64,000 nt of DNA from an uncultured Chloroflexota bacterium (GTDB lineage Bacteria; Chloroflexota; Anaerolineae; Anaerolineales; Anaerolineaceae), in assembly GCA_902786265.1 (NCBI GenBank), contig CADACE010000005.1, positions 85,303-149,302 of the forward strand, given 5' to 3'. The notes under the pieces are model-generated. The model had not been told where the DNA came from, did no database searches, and saw nothing but the letters and a program-made list of their open reading frames with translations. Both the position numbers and the translations under genes were made by a program. Shown piece by piece: positions 14,601 to 23,044 of the stretch (position 1 is the stretch's first letter; each line of letters opens with the position of its first letter).

Positions 14601-14951
14601 GCTCCAATAGGCCCAGATCAGCTCCGCCGGACTCTGCGGGGAAGCTTCGATATCGATCCGGATATCCGTTTTCAGATAAACAGGCAGAGGGGAAACATAC
14701 TCCGCCCCCAGGCAGAACAGGAAAGCAATGAATGCAGAAACAGTCAGCCCGGCGGTCAGGTCCTTTTCGGAAAGGATGCGGAACGAAAGCACGGTCAGCA
14801 GGCATGCTGCCAGAACTGCGGAAAGCGCCAGGATTCCTTCACGGCGTGTCAGCAGCTCGTCCCAGGACTGGAAAACTGCCAGCGACAGCAGCACCACGGA
14901 AAGTGCCTGCCATACATGAAGGAGAATTCTTTTTGTCATAAGCTTCTTCAT
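11667..14951 (-). CDS. YfhO-like polytopic membrane protein (GT-C type)
   Basis: The 1094-residue product has about a dozen or more hydrophobic segments (first at residues 7-25, next at 37-57 and 65-85) and a long extracytoplasmic C-terminal region, followed by a final hydrophobic segment near residue 1065. The motif FLISDMQAQYIDFLLYFRNV in the first loop and KSIGDDFLSLYAYYLGNPL are typical of YfhO proteins, which are implicated in glycosylating lipoteichoic acid or other surface polymers using a lipid-linked sugar. The C-terminal FFTIPYDRGWRIEIDG is also a YfhO signature. Start at 14951 or at ATG 14939. It probably works with the GT2 downstream. Confidence 0.8.
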   Translation of the reverse strand: MKKLMTKRILLHVWQALSVVLLSLAVFQSWDELLTRREGILALSAVLAACLLTVLSFRILSEKDLTAGLTVSAFIAFLFCLGAEYVSPLPVYLKTDIRIDIEASPQSPAELIWAYWSSPDREMSDEVEYWPAAGDISHSDLTFQGEWDNGETGTRCMGGCSLTLKKALSFHRPVFSFLSPSVVTLRNGSEFYSTTPNTQLRFFAAGKGISRQSVFALLFLSLIGVLCIPAAVFRKALRRFDGKAGSSFMDSDWFLYPASFFIPVVILFAVCLVIRIFPFGEKTFLISDMQAQYIDFLLYFRNVLNGSKSLLYSFSKSIGDDFLSLYAYYLGNPLNCLSALFPIEKYPIAAELLIMLRYGLCGLTSALYFRKVFHTKRDSLIFSTAYALIAFHFVICEHIQLRDGAVLLPVILLGIDQLISRDSGKLYIAALCGMLLINYYSAYQICFFCVLYFIFRVFLESSFSRKKLLSFVCCSLISAGFAAFLLIPVAIQLTKGMKSVDGNVISFAFNMSLPELAGKLFYGSFDLDQTLSSGLPNIFCGTFVTVGLPLFFLNRNIRGKEKLLCGAGLLLCAAVMMIRGLNLILHGFTEPVWWPYRYSYIICLFLLSLALRCWQEREGITLPRIAAAAVFVYFLLWMVSGKQFSWFSAETVLLNFVLTGCMLLVWAFSVRSASGFPVWVLIFCCADLFLNGWMILGEKNAYQRSETPADFQAFFADNIPLIRKLKDLDDGFYRVEKTYARDANDAMTLDYHGVGHFSSTLNYELMKFLPKMGYRLYPWRYLYGEGSDLAADSLMGIRYLLSDSESIAKPYERVYTENGYYVFRNPYSLPLIFAAERIALDDPAHITFELQNDIFAALTGSEDAVYSRISEGTPVLRNLRLSGAGSGIYERIDAEQEASITWNISAGTDDVLYLYLRNDADLQYPLDLLINGEKLMSCFDGTGNPIIALPSGLTDLEITLRLQNDQASVNELQLYSENLSVLKRYASQLQQSGVSVRKDSETAVSGTISAEKAGYLFFTIPYDRGWRIEIDGAPAAAEKAFGLFLSAPVSAGIHTFSIKYRPEGLLAGCAVSGGTLILLVMAAMIRKKRAGSVR

Positions 14952-15111
14952 TTGATAAACACACCAGATAATCTGAACTGAATATTATCGGCCGTAAACC
15001 TTCTGCAGCCGGTTTATTATATCGTACGATCACGTACAGGGCATCTGCGGCAAAGTGATTGTCTGCATTGAAGCAATCTGTCTGCGCCTGATCTGTTTCC
15101 ATATAAAACAA

Positions 15112-15139
15112 CAGAGCCGGGAATGTATACCCGACTCTG
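15112..15139 (-). terminator. Terminator of leuS
   Basis: CAGAGCCGGG / CCCGACTCTG stem with one mismatch and an 8-base loop, then TTGTTTTAT on the minus strand. No gene is seen in 14952-15111. Confidence 0.6.
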
Positions 15140-15161
15140 AAATTATAACAGGAAAGCCGTT

Positions 15162-17621
15162 TTATTTCACGATATTGATCAGCTTCTTCGGAACGATGAT
15201 GATCTTCTTCGGCTCTTTGCCTTCCAGTGCGGCGATAACTGCCGGACGGGCAAGGACTTCCGCCTTGGCTTCGTCATCACTGACGGAAGCGGGCAGGTCC
15301 ACACGGTCGCGCAGCTTGCCGTTGACCTGGACGACATAGGTCACAACATCATCCTTGGCCGCAGCGGCATCCGCTTCCGGCCAGAGCTGGGTGTGAATGG
15401 AATAAGGCTTGCCGAGCTGTTCCCAGATCTCTTCCGTGATATGCGGAGCGACCGGCGCCATCATGCGCAGATAGATATCCGCGGCTTCGTCCCATTCTTT
15501 AGAGCCCATGGCACCGGCAGATTTTGCCTTGCCGATCTCATTCAGCAGTTCCATCAGCCCGGAAACGACCGTATTGAACTGGAAAGCTTCCATGTCACGG
15601 GTCACTGCCTTGATGGCCTGATGGACCTTGCGGCGCAGTGTCCGCAGCGTATCGGCATCCGCGCAGTTCATCTTTTCAGCCGGTTCGAGGAACATGGACC
15701 AGACACGGCGGACCCAGCGGGCGGAGCCTTCGATGCCCTTGGAATCCCACGGCGCGCCCATTTCCCAGCGGGCAAAGAACATCAGGTAGGCACGGACAGT
15801 ATCAGCGCCGTAGCGGGCTACCAGCGCGTCCGGATCAACCACGTTTCCGCGGCTCTTGGACATCTTCTGCTGGTCTTCGCCCAGGACCATACCCTGGTTG
15901 CGCAGCTTGAGCATCGGTTCATCGCCTTTGGTAATGCCCATGTCGCGGCAGGCCTTATGGAAGAAGCGCGTGTAGATCAGGTGCATCGTCGCATGTTCGA
16001 TACCGCCGGTATAAACATCCACCGGCATCCAGTAGTCATATTCCTTCTTGTCAAAAGGATATGTATCATAATACGGGCTCAGGTAACCCAGATGGTACCA
16101 GCTGGAACACATGAACGTATCCATAGTATCAGTGTCACGTTCGGCGTCCGCTCCGCAGACCGGGCACTTGACGTTCTTCCAGGTCGGGTGCAGCTTCAGC
16201 GGGCTTTCACCGGTCGGTTTCCATTCCACATCATCCGGCAGCAGCACAGGGAGCTGATCTTCCGGTACCGGAACAGCGCCGCAGTGCGGGCAATGGATGA
16301 TCGGGATCGGAGCGCCCCAATAGCGCTGGCGGGAAACCAGCCAGTCACGCAGACGGTAGGTCGTGGTCTTATGACCGATTCCTTTTTCTTCCAGCCATTC
16401 GCAGACTTTTTCGAATGCCACATCACCCGGGACACCGGTCATCGGACCGGAGTTGACGATGGTACCGTGCGCCGCAGCAGCCTGTGTCATGGTCGCACCG
16501 TCGGGCAGTTCTTCACCTTCCGGATGAACGACGACGATCACGTCCAGACCGAACTTGCGGGCAAATTCAAAGTCGCGCTGGTCATGAGCCGGAACAGCCA
16601 TGATGGCGCCGGTCCCGTAACCCATCAGGACATAGTCGGAGATCCAGATCGGGATCTTCTTGTCGTTGACCGGGTTGATGGCATAGCGTCCGGAAAAGAC
16701 ACCGGTCTTTTCACGGTCGGCAGCGGACCGCTCGATTTCAGAAGAGCGGGCAGCGTTGTCGACGTATGCGGCGATTTCAGGATGATCACCTTCCGCCAGG
16801 ATCTCTTTCACCATCGGATGTTCCGGCGCGATGACCATAAAGGTCACGCCCCAGAGCGTATCAGGACGGGTGGTGAACACTTCCAGATCCTCACCGTTTT
16901 CCAGTCTGAAGTGAACGGAAGCACCTTCCGAACGGCCGATCCAGTTGGTCTGCAGCGTGCGGACCCGTTCCGGCCAGTCGATTCCGTCAAAGTTCAGCAG
17001 TTCTTCAGCGTATTTGGTAATGCGGAAATACCACTGGTTCAGGTCTTTCTTGATCACCGGGGTACCGCAGCGTTCGCAGTGGCGGTCATCACCCCAGACC
17101 TGTTCACGGGCCAGGGTGGTATTGCAGGTCGGGCACCAGTCCACCGCGGAATATTTCTGGTAAGCCAGGTCATGCTTGAAGAGCTGCAGGAAGAACCACT
17201 GTGTCCAGCGGTAATATTCCGGTTTTGCGGAAATGATCTCGCGGCGCCAGTCAAACATGGATCCCATCGATTTCAGCTGGTCACGCATATGGTCAATGTT
17301 TGCGAAGGTCCATGATGCCGGATGGATGTTATGCTTGATCGCGGCATTTTCAGCCGGCAGGCCGAAAGCGTCAAAGCCCATCGGGAACATGACGTTGAAG
17401 CCCTTCATGCGCATGTAGCGGGCATGAGCGTCTGACGGCGTGATGGAATACCAGTGACCGATGTGAAGGTTGCCGGAGGGATAAGGAAGCATGGTAAGAG
17501 CATAGTGCTTCGGCTTGTTTTCATCAATATTGGATTCATACAACTTATCGTCAGCCCATCTTTTTTGCCATTTTTCTTCGATGGCTTTCGAATTATACAC
17601 GGGGGTTTTCTTCTCTTCCAT
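15162..17621 (-). CDS. leuS: Leucyl-tRNA synthetase
   Basis: The start chosen is ATG 17621 (MEEKKTPVYNSKAIEEKWQK), directly behind GGAGGGGAA. The 819-residue product has the class I HIGH motif (PYPSGNLHIGHWY), the CP1 editing domain with a T-rich TTRPDTLWG region, the zinc-like C-x2-C motifs (CPTCN, CERCG, CPHCG), the WYHLGYLSPYYD region, and KMSKSRGNVV. It charges tRNA-Leu in the cytoplasm. Length and domain order are normal for a bacterial LeuRS. It lies downstream of two tRNA-Ala genes but is separated from them by a terminator. Confidence 0.97.
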   Translation of the reverse strand: MEEKKTPVYNSKAIEEKWQKRWADDKLYESNIDENKPKHYALTMLPYPSGNLHIGHWYSITPSDAHARYMRMKGFNVMFPMGFDAFGLPAENAAIKHNIHPASWTFANIDHMRDQLKSMGSMFDWRREIISAKPEYYRWTQWFFLQLFKHDLAYQKYSAVDWCPTCNTTLAREQVWGDDRHCERCGTPVIKKDLNQWYFRITKYAEELLNFDGIDWPERVRTLQTNWIGRSEGASVHFRLENGEDLEVFTTRPDTLWGVTFMVIAPEHPMVKEILAEGDHPEIAAYVDNAARSSEIERSAADREKTGVFSGRYAINPVNDKKIPIWISDYVLMGYGTGAIMAVPAHDQRDFEFARKFGLDVIVVVHPEGEELPDGATMTQAAAAHGTIVNSGPMTGVPGDVAFEKVCEWLEEKGIGHKTTTYRLRDWLVSRQRYWGAPIPIIHCPHCGAVPVPEDQLPVLLPDDVEWKPTGESPLKLHPTWKNVKCPVCGADAERDTDTMDTFMCSSWYHLGYLSPYYDTYPFDKKEYDYWMPVDVYTGGIEHATMHLIYTRFFHKACRDMGITKGDEPMLKLRNQGMVLGEDQQKMSKSRGNVVDPDALVARYGADTVRAYLMFFARWEMGAPWDSKGIEGSARWVRRVWSMFLEPAEKMNCADADTLRTLRRKVHQAIKAVTRDMEAFQFNTVVSGLMELLNEIGKAKSAGAMGSKEWDEAADIYLRMMAPVAPHITEEIWEQLGKPYSIHTQLWPEADAAAAKDDVVTYVVQVNGKLRDRVDLPASVSDDEAKAEVLARPAVIAALEGKEPKKIIIVPKKLINIVK

Positions 17622-17647
17622 TTCCCCTCCTTCAATGATAATGATAT

Positions 17648-17680
17648 AAAAAAGCCTCATTCATCAAGAATGAGGCTTTT
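17648..17680 (-). terminator. Terminator of the tRNA-Ala transcript
   Basis: Perfect stem AAAAGCCTCATTC / GAATGAGGCTTTT with a 5-base loop and a U run on the minus strand. It ends 26 bases upstream of leuS. Confidence 0.8.
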
Positions 17681-17683
17681 CAG

Positions 17684-17756
17684 TGGACCTAGTGAGATTC
17701 GAACTCACGACCTTCTCAATGCCATTGAGACGCGCTCCCAACTGCGCTATAGGCCC
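17684..17756 (-). tRNA. tRNA-Ala (anticodon GGC)
   Basis: Acceptor GGGCCTA/TAGGTCC, D-arm GCGC-AGTTGGGA-GCGC, anticodon stem TCTCA/TGAGA with loop ATGGCAT, T-loop TTCGAAT, discriminator A. CCA not encoded. Confidence 0.95.
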
Positions 17757-17790
17757 ATTATCCTTCTTCTTCCTTAGGAGCCAACTAAAG

Positions 17791-17863
17791 TGGACCTGGG
17801 GGGATTCGAACCCCCGACCTCTTCAGTGCGATTGAAGCGCGCTCCCAACTGCGCTACAGGCCC
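17791..17863 (-). tRNA. tRNA-Ala (anticodon CGC)
   Basis: Acceptor GGGCCTG/CAGGTCC, D-arm as in the neighbouring tRNA-Ala, anticodon stem CTTCA/TGAAG with loop ATCGCAC, T-arm GGGGG/CCCCC, discriminator A. It is the first gene of the two-tRNA transcript. Confidence 0.95.
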
Positions 17864-17885
17864 CTATTTCCTGAAGACATTGTTT

Positions 17886-17913
17886 ATTTTACCCTTCTCT
17901 TTCGATTTGTCAA
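17886..17913 (-). promoter_or_regulatory. Strong promoter of the tRNA-Ala pair
   Basis: Perfect TTGACA (17913-17908) and TAAAAT (17891-17886) with a 16-bp spacer on the minus strand, 23 bases ahead of the tRNA. Confidence 0.8.
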
Positions 17914-18004
17914 GAAATTCACAAAAATTCGTTACAAATCTGTTTTTCCGCCGTAATTCACCCGATTTTCCGCTCATATTTGCCGTAACCGGTGTTTTCC
18001 CGGC

Positions 18005-18811
18005 TCATTTTATATGGACATCCATTTGCGGGTAAGGGATTTCGATACCGGCTTTATCCAGCGCTTTTTTGGCGTTTTTCATCATATCGTAACGGATATC
18101 CCAATAATCTTCATTTCTGCACCAGAAACGGACCAGAAATGCCAGCGAACTGTCTTTATGCTCGGAAAGGTAAACCACGGGAGCCGGATCACGCAAAATA
18201 CGCTTATCATCCTCCGCAGCTGCTCTCAGTGTGGATAAGACATGATCGATATCCGCTGTATAACTGACAGAAAAGGTCAGGTCCTGCCGCCGGGTCCCTT
18301 CCCGGGAAAAATTGATGATCGGCGTGTTTGTCAGGCTGCTGTTGGGGATGGAGATCCTCCGGTTGTCCGGCATCACCAGCTCGGTATAGAAGGATCCGAC
18401 TGATTTTACGGTACCTTCAATACCGCTGTCCGCGTCATTGATCTTGACGTATTCACCGACTTTGATGGGTTTCAAAAGCAGCAGCATCGCTCCGCCGACC
18501 AGATTGCTCAGCGCTCCCTGCAGCGCAAGGGAAATAGCCACCCCCGCCGTTCCGATCAGGGTGATGATCGAAGTCAGCGGGATCCCCATAACATTCGCCG
18601 CGGTGAGAATGACGATCAGGTAAAGCAGCAGACGGATGAGATTGTTGAGAAATGACCCCAGCGTCGGGTCGATTTTTATTTTCTCGATATAACGTCTGGA
18701 AATTTTCAGCAGCCAGCGCACAAGAAAAGACCCGACAGCCAGCACCAGGAGTCCGCTGAGAAGCTTCAGCCCCTGTTTCTGAAATATATCAAATAAATCA
18801 TTCCATTTCAT
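18005..18811 (-). CDS. Small-conductance mechanosensitive channel (MscS family)
   Basis: The start chosen is ATG 18811 (MKWNDLFDIF..); a TTG four codons upstream is possible. The 268-residue product has three membrane helices; the third is the Gly/Ala-rich pore helix (GTAGVAISLALQGALSNLVG). It is followed by the MscS beta domain (GEYVKINDADSGIEGTV.. and SIPNSSL) and a mixed alpha/beta C-terminus ending in PYPQMDVHIK. It opens on hypo-osmotic shock to release solutes from the cytoplasm. Standard length for YggB/MscS. Confidence 0.93.
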   Translation of the reverse strand: MKWNDLFDIFQKQGLKLLSGLLVLAVGSFLVRWLLKISRRYIEKIKIDPTLGSFLNNLIRLLLYLIVILTAANVMGIPLTSIITLIGTAGVAISLALQGALSNLVGGAMLLLLKPIKVGEYVKINDADSGIEGTVKSVGSFYTELVMPDNRRISIPNSSLTNTPIINFSREGTRRQDLTFSVSYTADIDHVLSTLRAAAEDDKRILRDPAPVVYLSEHKDSSLAFLVRFWCRNEDYWDIRYDMMKNAKKALDKAGIEIPYPQMDVHIK

Positions 18812-18983
18812 AAGATTTCCCAACCTTTTCGGGGCAATATGATCGAAAACCGCGGAGCTTTCGGGGCGGCAGCCGATCCTGATCCATAGCAGAAAGATCC
18901 GGATACCATAGACATGCCTTAGATGCTCCGCTCTGAAATACGCCGGAATCTGTGTATAAACTGTTGTTTCGTCCTCTGCAGGA

Positions 18984-19655
18984 CTACATGATCACCAGCA
19001 TGAACTCCGCTTTTTTCCCACCGACCTTTTTCAGCACTTCCTCAACACTTGCCGTTATGATCTGTTCTGAGGGAAGCGTCAGATCACAGCAGATGGTGAT
19101 CCGCTGGCCTTTGCCAAAGACCTTTTTAACATCTTCCAGCAGGTTCGTCATGCGGTAGGGTGTGTCCATCAGGATAACCGGCAGGCGCATCATCTTCAGT
19201 TTTTTCAGTTCATTGATGCGGTCCTGCGGCGCCCGGGGCATAAACCCGCCAAAGACATAACGCGTCAGCTTTTGCGGCGTCACGGAAATTGCCGTGGTAA
19301 GCGCGGACACACCGGGAACGGGGATGATCTGAAATCCGGCGGAGATCACTTCCTCCACCAGGCGGTGTCCCGGGTCGGAAAACAGCGGCGTACCGCAGTC
19401 GGAAACCAGTGCCAGACTTTTCCCCTGTGCCAGTTCGATCAAAAGAGTATCGATCTGATGCGACTCGTTATGCTCGTTAGTCGTGATGATCTGCTTATCC
19501 TTGATACCCAGCTGCTTCATCAGGCGGCTGCCGTTGCGGTATTCTTCACAAACCAGTATATCGACCTCGGTCAATACTTTGATTGCCCGGAGCGTGATAT
19601 CATCGGGATTTCCGATGGGTATAGATACAATATAAAGCGCGTTTTTCAGACTCAT
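18984..19655 (-). CDS. rsmI: 16S rRNA 2'-O-ribose C1402 methyltransferase
   Basis: The 223-residue product has the tetrapyrrole-methylase fold: ALYIVSIPIGNPDDITLRAI at the start, CEEYRNGSRLMKQLGI, the LVSDCGTPLFSDPGHRLVEE loop and PVPGVSALTTAISV, all signatures of RsmI. It methylates C1402 in the ribosomal decoding centre. It is slightly short because the C-terminal extension of E. coli RsmI is missing, as in many relatives. The start lies three bases after the stop of a 41-codon frame, so the two are probably translated together. Confidence 0.93.
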   Translation of the reverse strand: MSLKNALYIVSIPIGNPDDITLRAIKVLTEVDILVCEEYRNGSRLMKQLGIKDKQIITTNEHNESHQIDTLLIELAQGKSLALVSDCGTPLFSDPGHRLVEEVISAGFQIIPVPGVSALTTAISVTPQKLTRYVFGGFMPRAPQDRINELKKLKMMRLPVILMDTPYRMTNLLEDVKKVFGKGQRITICCDLTLPSEQIITASVEEVLKKVGGKKAEFMLVIM

Positions 19656-19658
19656 AGG

Positions 19659-19784
19659 TTACTCAGGCCAATGCTGCAGTTTTTTCTTCAAGCTTTTCAA
19701 CGGATATTCCGGTTTTCTGAATAAATCAATCAAAAAACTGTATCTTTGGTATTTATCCGACGGGTCCAGAACTGCTTCAAACAT
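19659..19784 (-). CDS. Possible small protein of 41 aa upstream of rsmI
   Basis: ATG 19784 opens a 41-codon frame (MFEAVLDPSDKYQRYSFLID .. KKKLQHWPE) that ends with TAA three bases before the rsmI ATG. The sequence reads like normal protein (amphipathic, balanced charge). The ribosome binding site is weak. It may be a small conserved protein or a leader that couples translation to rsmI. I do not recognise it. Confidence 0.45.
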   Translation of the reverse strand: MFEAVLDPSDKYQRYSFLIDLFRKPEYPLKSLKKKLQHWPE

Positions 19785-19925
19785 ATTTCGTCATTACCTG
19801 CCGCTCAATACCCTCGGTTTTACCGCAGCACCTGTTTTCATTTTACCGTAAAACAAACAAAATGAACAGATACAATAATGAGAGAAATAAGCAGAAGATC
19901 GCCCTGGCTCGTCCTGACCGGTTAA

Positions 19926-19962
19926 ATTTGTCAGACAAATGACATTTGTATGACAAATGTCA
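19926..19962 (+). promoter_or_regulatory. Compound palindromic operator upstream of serC
   Basis: Two adjoining palindromes: ATTTGTCAGACAAAT (19926-19940) and TGACATTTGT-ATG-ACAAATGTCA (19940-19962, 10-bp perfect arms). The right part contains TGACAAATGTCA (19951-19962), found again at 63452-63463. It abuts the -35 region of the serC promoter. The regulator is unknown. The rest of 19785-20067 has no gene. Confidence 0.65.
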
Positions 19963-19963
19963 C

Positions 19964-20038
19964 GGGACTTTAAATTCTCTTTGCGCTACAATAAATACAG
20001 GTTAAGATTTTATCCAGGGCGGGAGACCGCCTGTATTT
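19964..20038 (+). promoter_or_regulatory. serC promoter and leader hairpin
   Basis: A -10 TACAAT (19987-19992) with a weak -35 (GGGACT, 19964-19969), then AAATACAGG (19993-20001) pairing with CCTGTATTT (20030-20038) over a 28-base loop, just ahead of the AGGAGG site. The leader could modulate translation; no known class. Confidence 0.5.
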
Positions 20039-20067
20039 ATACGACAAGTCATTTAGGAGGGTTTGTT

Positions 20068-21135
20068 ATGAAGAAACACAATTTCAATGCCGGGCCGGCG
20101 ATCCTGCCGGATTACGCGATCAATGAAACCATCAAGGCGATCCAGGATTTCGGCGGTCTTTCCATTCTTTCCATTTCCCATCGATCAAAAGAATTCGATG
20201 CGGTGATGGATGGAGCGGTTGCTGCTGCAAAGCGGCTTCTGGATATCCCGGATGATTATCATGTGATCTTCCTCGGCGGCGGTGCCAGCACCCAGTTCTA
20301 TGTGATCCCCTACAACTTTTTAAACAAAAAAGCCGCTTATCTGGACACCGGCACCTGGGCGCTGGGCGGCATCAAGGAAGCAAAGCTTTACGGTGAAGTC
20401 GATGTGGTAGCTTCCTCCAAAGATAAGAATTACAGCTATATTCCGAAGAATTACACCATCCCGACCGACGCGGATTATTTTGAAATCTGCTGCAACAACA
20501 CCATTGAAGGAACCGAGATCCGCAAGGATATGGACAGCCCCGTACCGCTCATCGCCGATATGTCCTCGGATATCTTCAGCCGACCGGTAGATGTTTCCAA
20601 ATATGCCATGATCTTCGGCGGCGCACAGAAGAACTTTGCTCCTGCCGGTGTCACCATTGTCATCATCAATGACAAATTCATGAATGAAGCGGTCTGCCGT
20701 CCGGTCCCGACCATGGCGGATTACCGTGTCCACGCCAAGAAGAACTCCATGAACAACACCCCGCCGGTGCTGCCGATCTTCACCGCACTCAAGACCATGG
20801 AATGGATGGAAGCGGAAGGCGGCGTAAAGGAAATGGAAAAGCGCGCCATCGCCCGCTCCACGAAAGTCTATGAATGTCTTGAGAATTCCAAGACCTTCTA
20901 CCCCACCGTGGAAGATCCGGAAGACCGCAGCCGCATGAATATCTGCTTCCGCCTCAAGGAAGAATACAAGGATCTGGAAGCTGACTTCCTCGAACTGGCT
21001 AAAGCCCGCGGTCTCGTCGGTGTCAAAGGCCATCGTTCCGTGGGCGGTTTCCGCGCCTCCTGCTACAATGCCCTGCCGATGGAAAGCGTCGATGCGCTGG
21101 TCGCCACCATCCATGACTGGGACGCGGCTCATTAA
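20068..21135 (+). CDS. serC: Phosphoserine aminotransferase
   Basis: The start chosen is ATG 20068 behind TTAGGAGGGTTT. The 355-residue product begins [14 protein letters not shown] and contains [21 protein letters not shown], the PLP lysine motif ([11 protein letters not shown]) and the C-terminal [17 protein letters not shown], all typical of class V SerC. It converts 3-phosphohydroxypyruvate and glutamate to phosphoserine in serine synthesis. It forms an operon with the dehydrogenase gene 26 bases downstream. Confidence 0.96.
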   Translation: MKKHNFNAGPAILPDYAINETIKAIQDFGGLSILSISHRSKEFDAVMDGAVAAAKRLLDIPDDYHVIFLGGGASTQFYVIPYNFLNKKAAYLDTGTWALGGIKEAKLYGEVDVVASSKDKNYSYIPKNYTIPTDADYFEICCNNTIEGTEIRKDMDSPVPLIADMSSDIFSRPVDVSKYAMIFGGAQKNFAPAGVTIVIINDKFMNEAVCRPVPTMADYRVHAKKNSMNNTPPVLPIFTALKTMEWMEAEGGVKEMEKRAIARSTKVYECLENSKTFYPTVEDPEDRSRMNICFRLKEEYKDLEADFLELAKARGLVGVKGHRSVGGFRASCYNALPMESVDALVATIHDWDAAH

Positions 21136-21161
21136 GCGCTTAGCGAAAGGAGAGGTAAATA

Positions 21162-22088
21162 ATGGCGAAAGTTTTGATTGCAACCGAAAAACCGTTTTCA
21201 AAAGCGGCCGTTGAAGGGATCACAAAAATTCTGACCGAAAAAGGTCATGAAGTCGCGAAACTGGAAAAATACACTGATCCGGCGCAGCTGCTGGAAGCAG
21301 TGGCAGACGCGGAGGCTTTGATCATCCGTTCCGACAAGATCACGGCAGACGTGATGGCACATGCTCCGAAATTGAAGCTGGTCGTCCGTGCCGGTGCGGG
21401 ATATGACAATGTCGATCTCGAAGCAGCCACCGCAAAGGGTATCGTGGTGGAAAACACCCCGGGTCAGAACGCGAACGCGGTCGCGGAACTGGTCATGGGA
21501 ATGATGGTTTACAAAGCACGCAATTTCTTCGACGGAACCACAGGCAAGGAACTGCGCGGCAAGAAGATCGGTCTGCACGGATTCGGCGCGGTTGCCCGCT
21601 GTGTTGCCCCGATCGCCAAAGGCTTTGGGATGGATGTATATGCCTATGATATTCCCCAGGTCCCTGATTCTGTGTTTGAAAACGCCGGTGTGACCCGCAT
21701 CACGGATGTCCCCGAGCTTTACAAGACCTGCGATTATGTTTCCCTGCACTTCCCTGCACTGCCGAACCTCATCAAATCTATTAATTACGAGCTGCTTTCC
21801 AAGCTGCCGAAAAACGGCTGCCTGATCAACGCGGCCCGCGCGGAAGTGGTGGACGAGGAAGGCATCGTCGAGATGTTCGAAAAGCGGGAAGACTTTGTAT
21901 ATCTGGCTGATGTCGCCCCGAAGAACAAGGCTGAAATCGCCGAAAAATTCCCGGGACGCTTCTTCTTCACACCGAAGAAAGCCGGCGCACAGACCGCCGA
22001 AGCCAATGCCAATGCCGGTTTTGCCGCTGCCCGCCAGATCTGTGATTACTTTGAATCCGGCTGCACAAAGTTCCAGGTGAATAAGTAA
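21162..22088 (+). CDS. serA: D-3-phosphoglycerate dehydrogenase, short form
   Basis: The 308-residue product is a D-2-hydroxyacid dehydrogenase: catalytic-domain start (KVLIATEKPFSKAAVEGI), VVRAGAGYDNVDLEAA, NAD-binding GLHGFGAVARCVAPIA, and the Arg/Glu/His positions seen as NAARAEVVDEE and a C-terminal FFFTPKKAGAQT where many enzymes have the catalytic H. The canonical His region (TPHxGAxT) reads TPKKAGAQT, as known in several SerA-like short enzymes paired with SerC. It lacks the ACT regulatory domain, so serine feedback is not expected. It makes the SerC substrate. Good AGGAGAGG ribosome binding site. Confidence 0.88.
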   Translation: MAKVLIATEKPFSKAAVEGITKILTEKGHEVAKLEKYTDPAQLLEAVADAEALIIRSDKITADVMAHAPKLKLVVRAGAGYDNVDLEAATAKGIVVENTPGQNANAVAELVMGMMVYKARNFFDGTTGKELRGKKIGLHGFGAVARCVAPIAKGFGMDVYAYDIPQVPDSVFENAGVTRITDVPELYKTCDYVSLHFPALPNLIKSINYELLSKLPKNGCLINAARAEVVDEEGIVEMFEKREDFVYLADVAPKNKAEIAEKFPGRFFFTPKKAGAQTAEANANAGFAAARQICDYFESGCTKFQVNK

Positions 22089-22135
22089 GGAACATCGTTA
22101 AAAATATTTCATGGCTCACAACCGATGAATTTGCC

Positions 22136-22181
22136 ATCGGGAGGAGTGCTGAACAACAGCATTTCCTCCCGATATTTTTTT
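22136..22181 (+). terminator. Terminator of serC-serA
   Basis: ATCGGGAGGA (22136-22145) pairs with TCCTCCCGAT (22164-22173), with TGCT/AGCA inner pairing, followed by T7. Confidence 0.85.
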
Positions 22182-22262
22182 AAATGTCGCCCGGAAAGCG
22201 ACCAAAATAAAAATAATCCCGATATCATATAATAAAGAACGCAATCAGAAAGGATGGTTATC

Positions 22263-22922
22263 ATGAACGACAAATTAACTGAACTTGTATTTATTCTTGA
22301 CAGAAGCGGATCAATGAGCGGACTGGAGAAAGACACGATCGGCGGCTATAATTCGATGATCGAGAAACAGAAGAAAGAGGAAGGAAGCGCACATATCACA
22401 ACGGTCCTTTTCAATAACAAAGTTGAAATTATTCATGACCGGCTTCCGCTTGGCTGCATCAAACCGATAACTGAAGAAGATTATTCTGTAGGAGGCATGA
22501 CCGCTCTGCTCGACGCTGTCGGCACGACTATTGAACGCATCAACGATATTCAGAAAGCTGAAAGCCCTGAAAACAAAGCCGGGAAAGTGATTTTTGTGAT
22601 TACTACTGACGGGCTGGAAAACGCCAGCAAAAAATACACGTATCCGCGGCTGAAAGAATTGATCGAAAGCCAGCAGAAGGAGCTTGGCTGGGAGTTCATC
22701 TTCCTCGGCGCCAATATGGACGCTATCGCAGAAGCGAGAAGGATCGGCATCACGGCAGACCGCTCAGCCTCTTTCCTGAACGACAGCAAAGGAATCGAGA
22801 CCAATTATGAAGATCTTGGGGATGCGGTTTCATTCATGCGCTGCGCACCGACAGGCACCCGCTTAGGCGCAGGCTGGAAGCGAAGGATCGAAGAAGATCA
22901 CAAGAAGCGTTCCGGCAAGTAA
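22263..22922 (+). CDS. von Willebrand factor type A domain protein
   Basis: The start chosen is ATG 22263 behind AAAGGATGG. The 219-residue soluble protein is almost entirely one vWA domain: the MIDAS motif LDRSGSM at residues 12-18, the threonine of GGMTALLDAVG, and the VITTDGLENAS metal position. There is no signal peptide or membrane helix. Cytoplasmic stand-alone vWA proteins of this type occur beside stress (TerY-like) or AAA-ATPase systems, but no partner is next to it. Monocistronic, with terminators on both sides. Confidence 0.85.
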   Translation: MNDKLTELVFILDRSGSMSGLEKDTIGGYNSMIEKQKKEEGSAHITTVLFNNKVEIIHDRLPLGCIKPITEEDYSVGGMTALLDAVGTTIERINDIQKAESPENKAGKVIFVITTDGLENASKKYTYPRLKELIESQQKELGWEFIFLGANMDAIAEARRIGITADRSASFLNDSKGIETNYEDLGDAVSFMRCAPTGTRLGAGWKRRIEEDHKKRSGK

Positions 22923-22937
22923 TAATATATTAAAAGT

Positions 22938-22985
22938 AACCCCGCAGTAATGCTATACGAAATGATAGTACACTGCGGGGTTTTA
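22938..22985. terminator. Bidirectional terminator
   Basis: AACCCCGCAGT (22938-22948) pairs with ACTGCGGGGTT (22972-22982), followed by TTTT. It lies between the convergent vWA and fbp genes. Confidence 0.8.
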
Positions 22986-23044
22986 TTTTAACTCATCTGC
23001 CGCGCCGCTTCGGGCAGCCGCAGCATTGAAAGCTTTACACAGAC

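Noticed and set aside
15393..17315. 640-codon plus-strand frame opposite leuS
   Set aside because: Antisense shadow of leuS. The leuS motifs on the minus strand are unmistakable.
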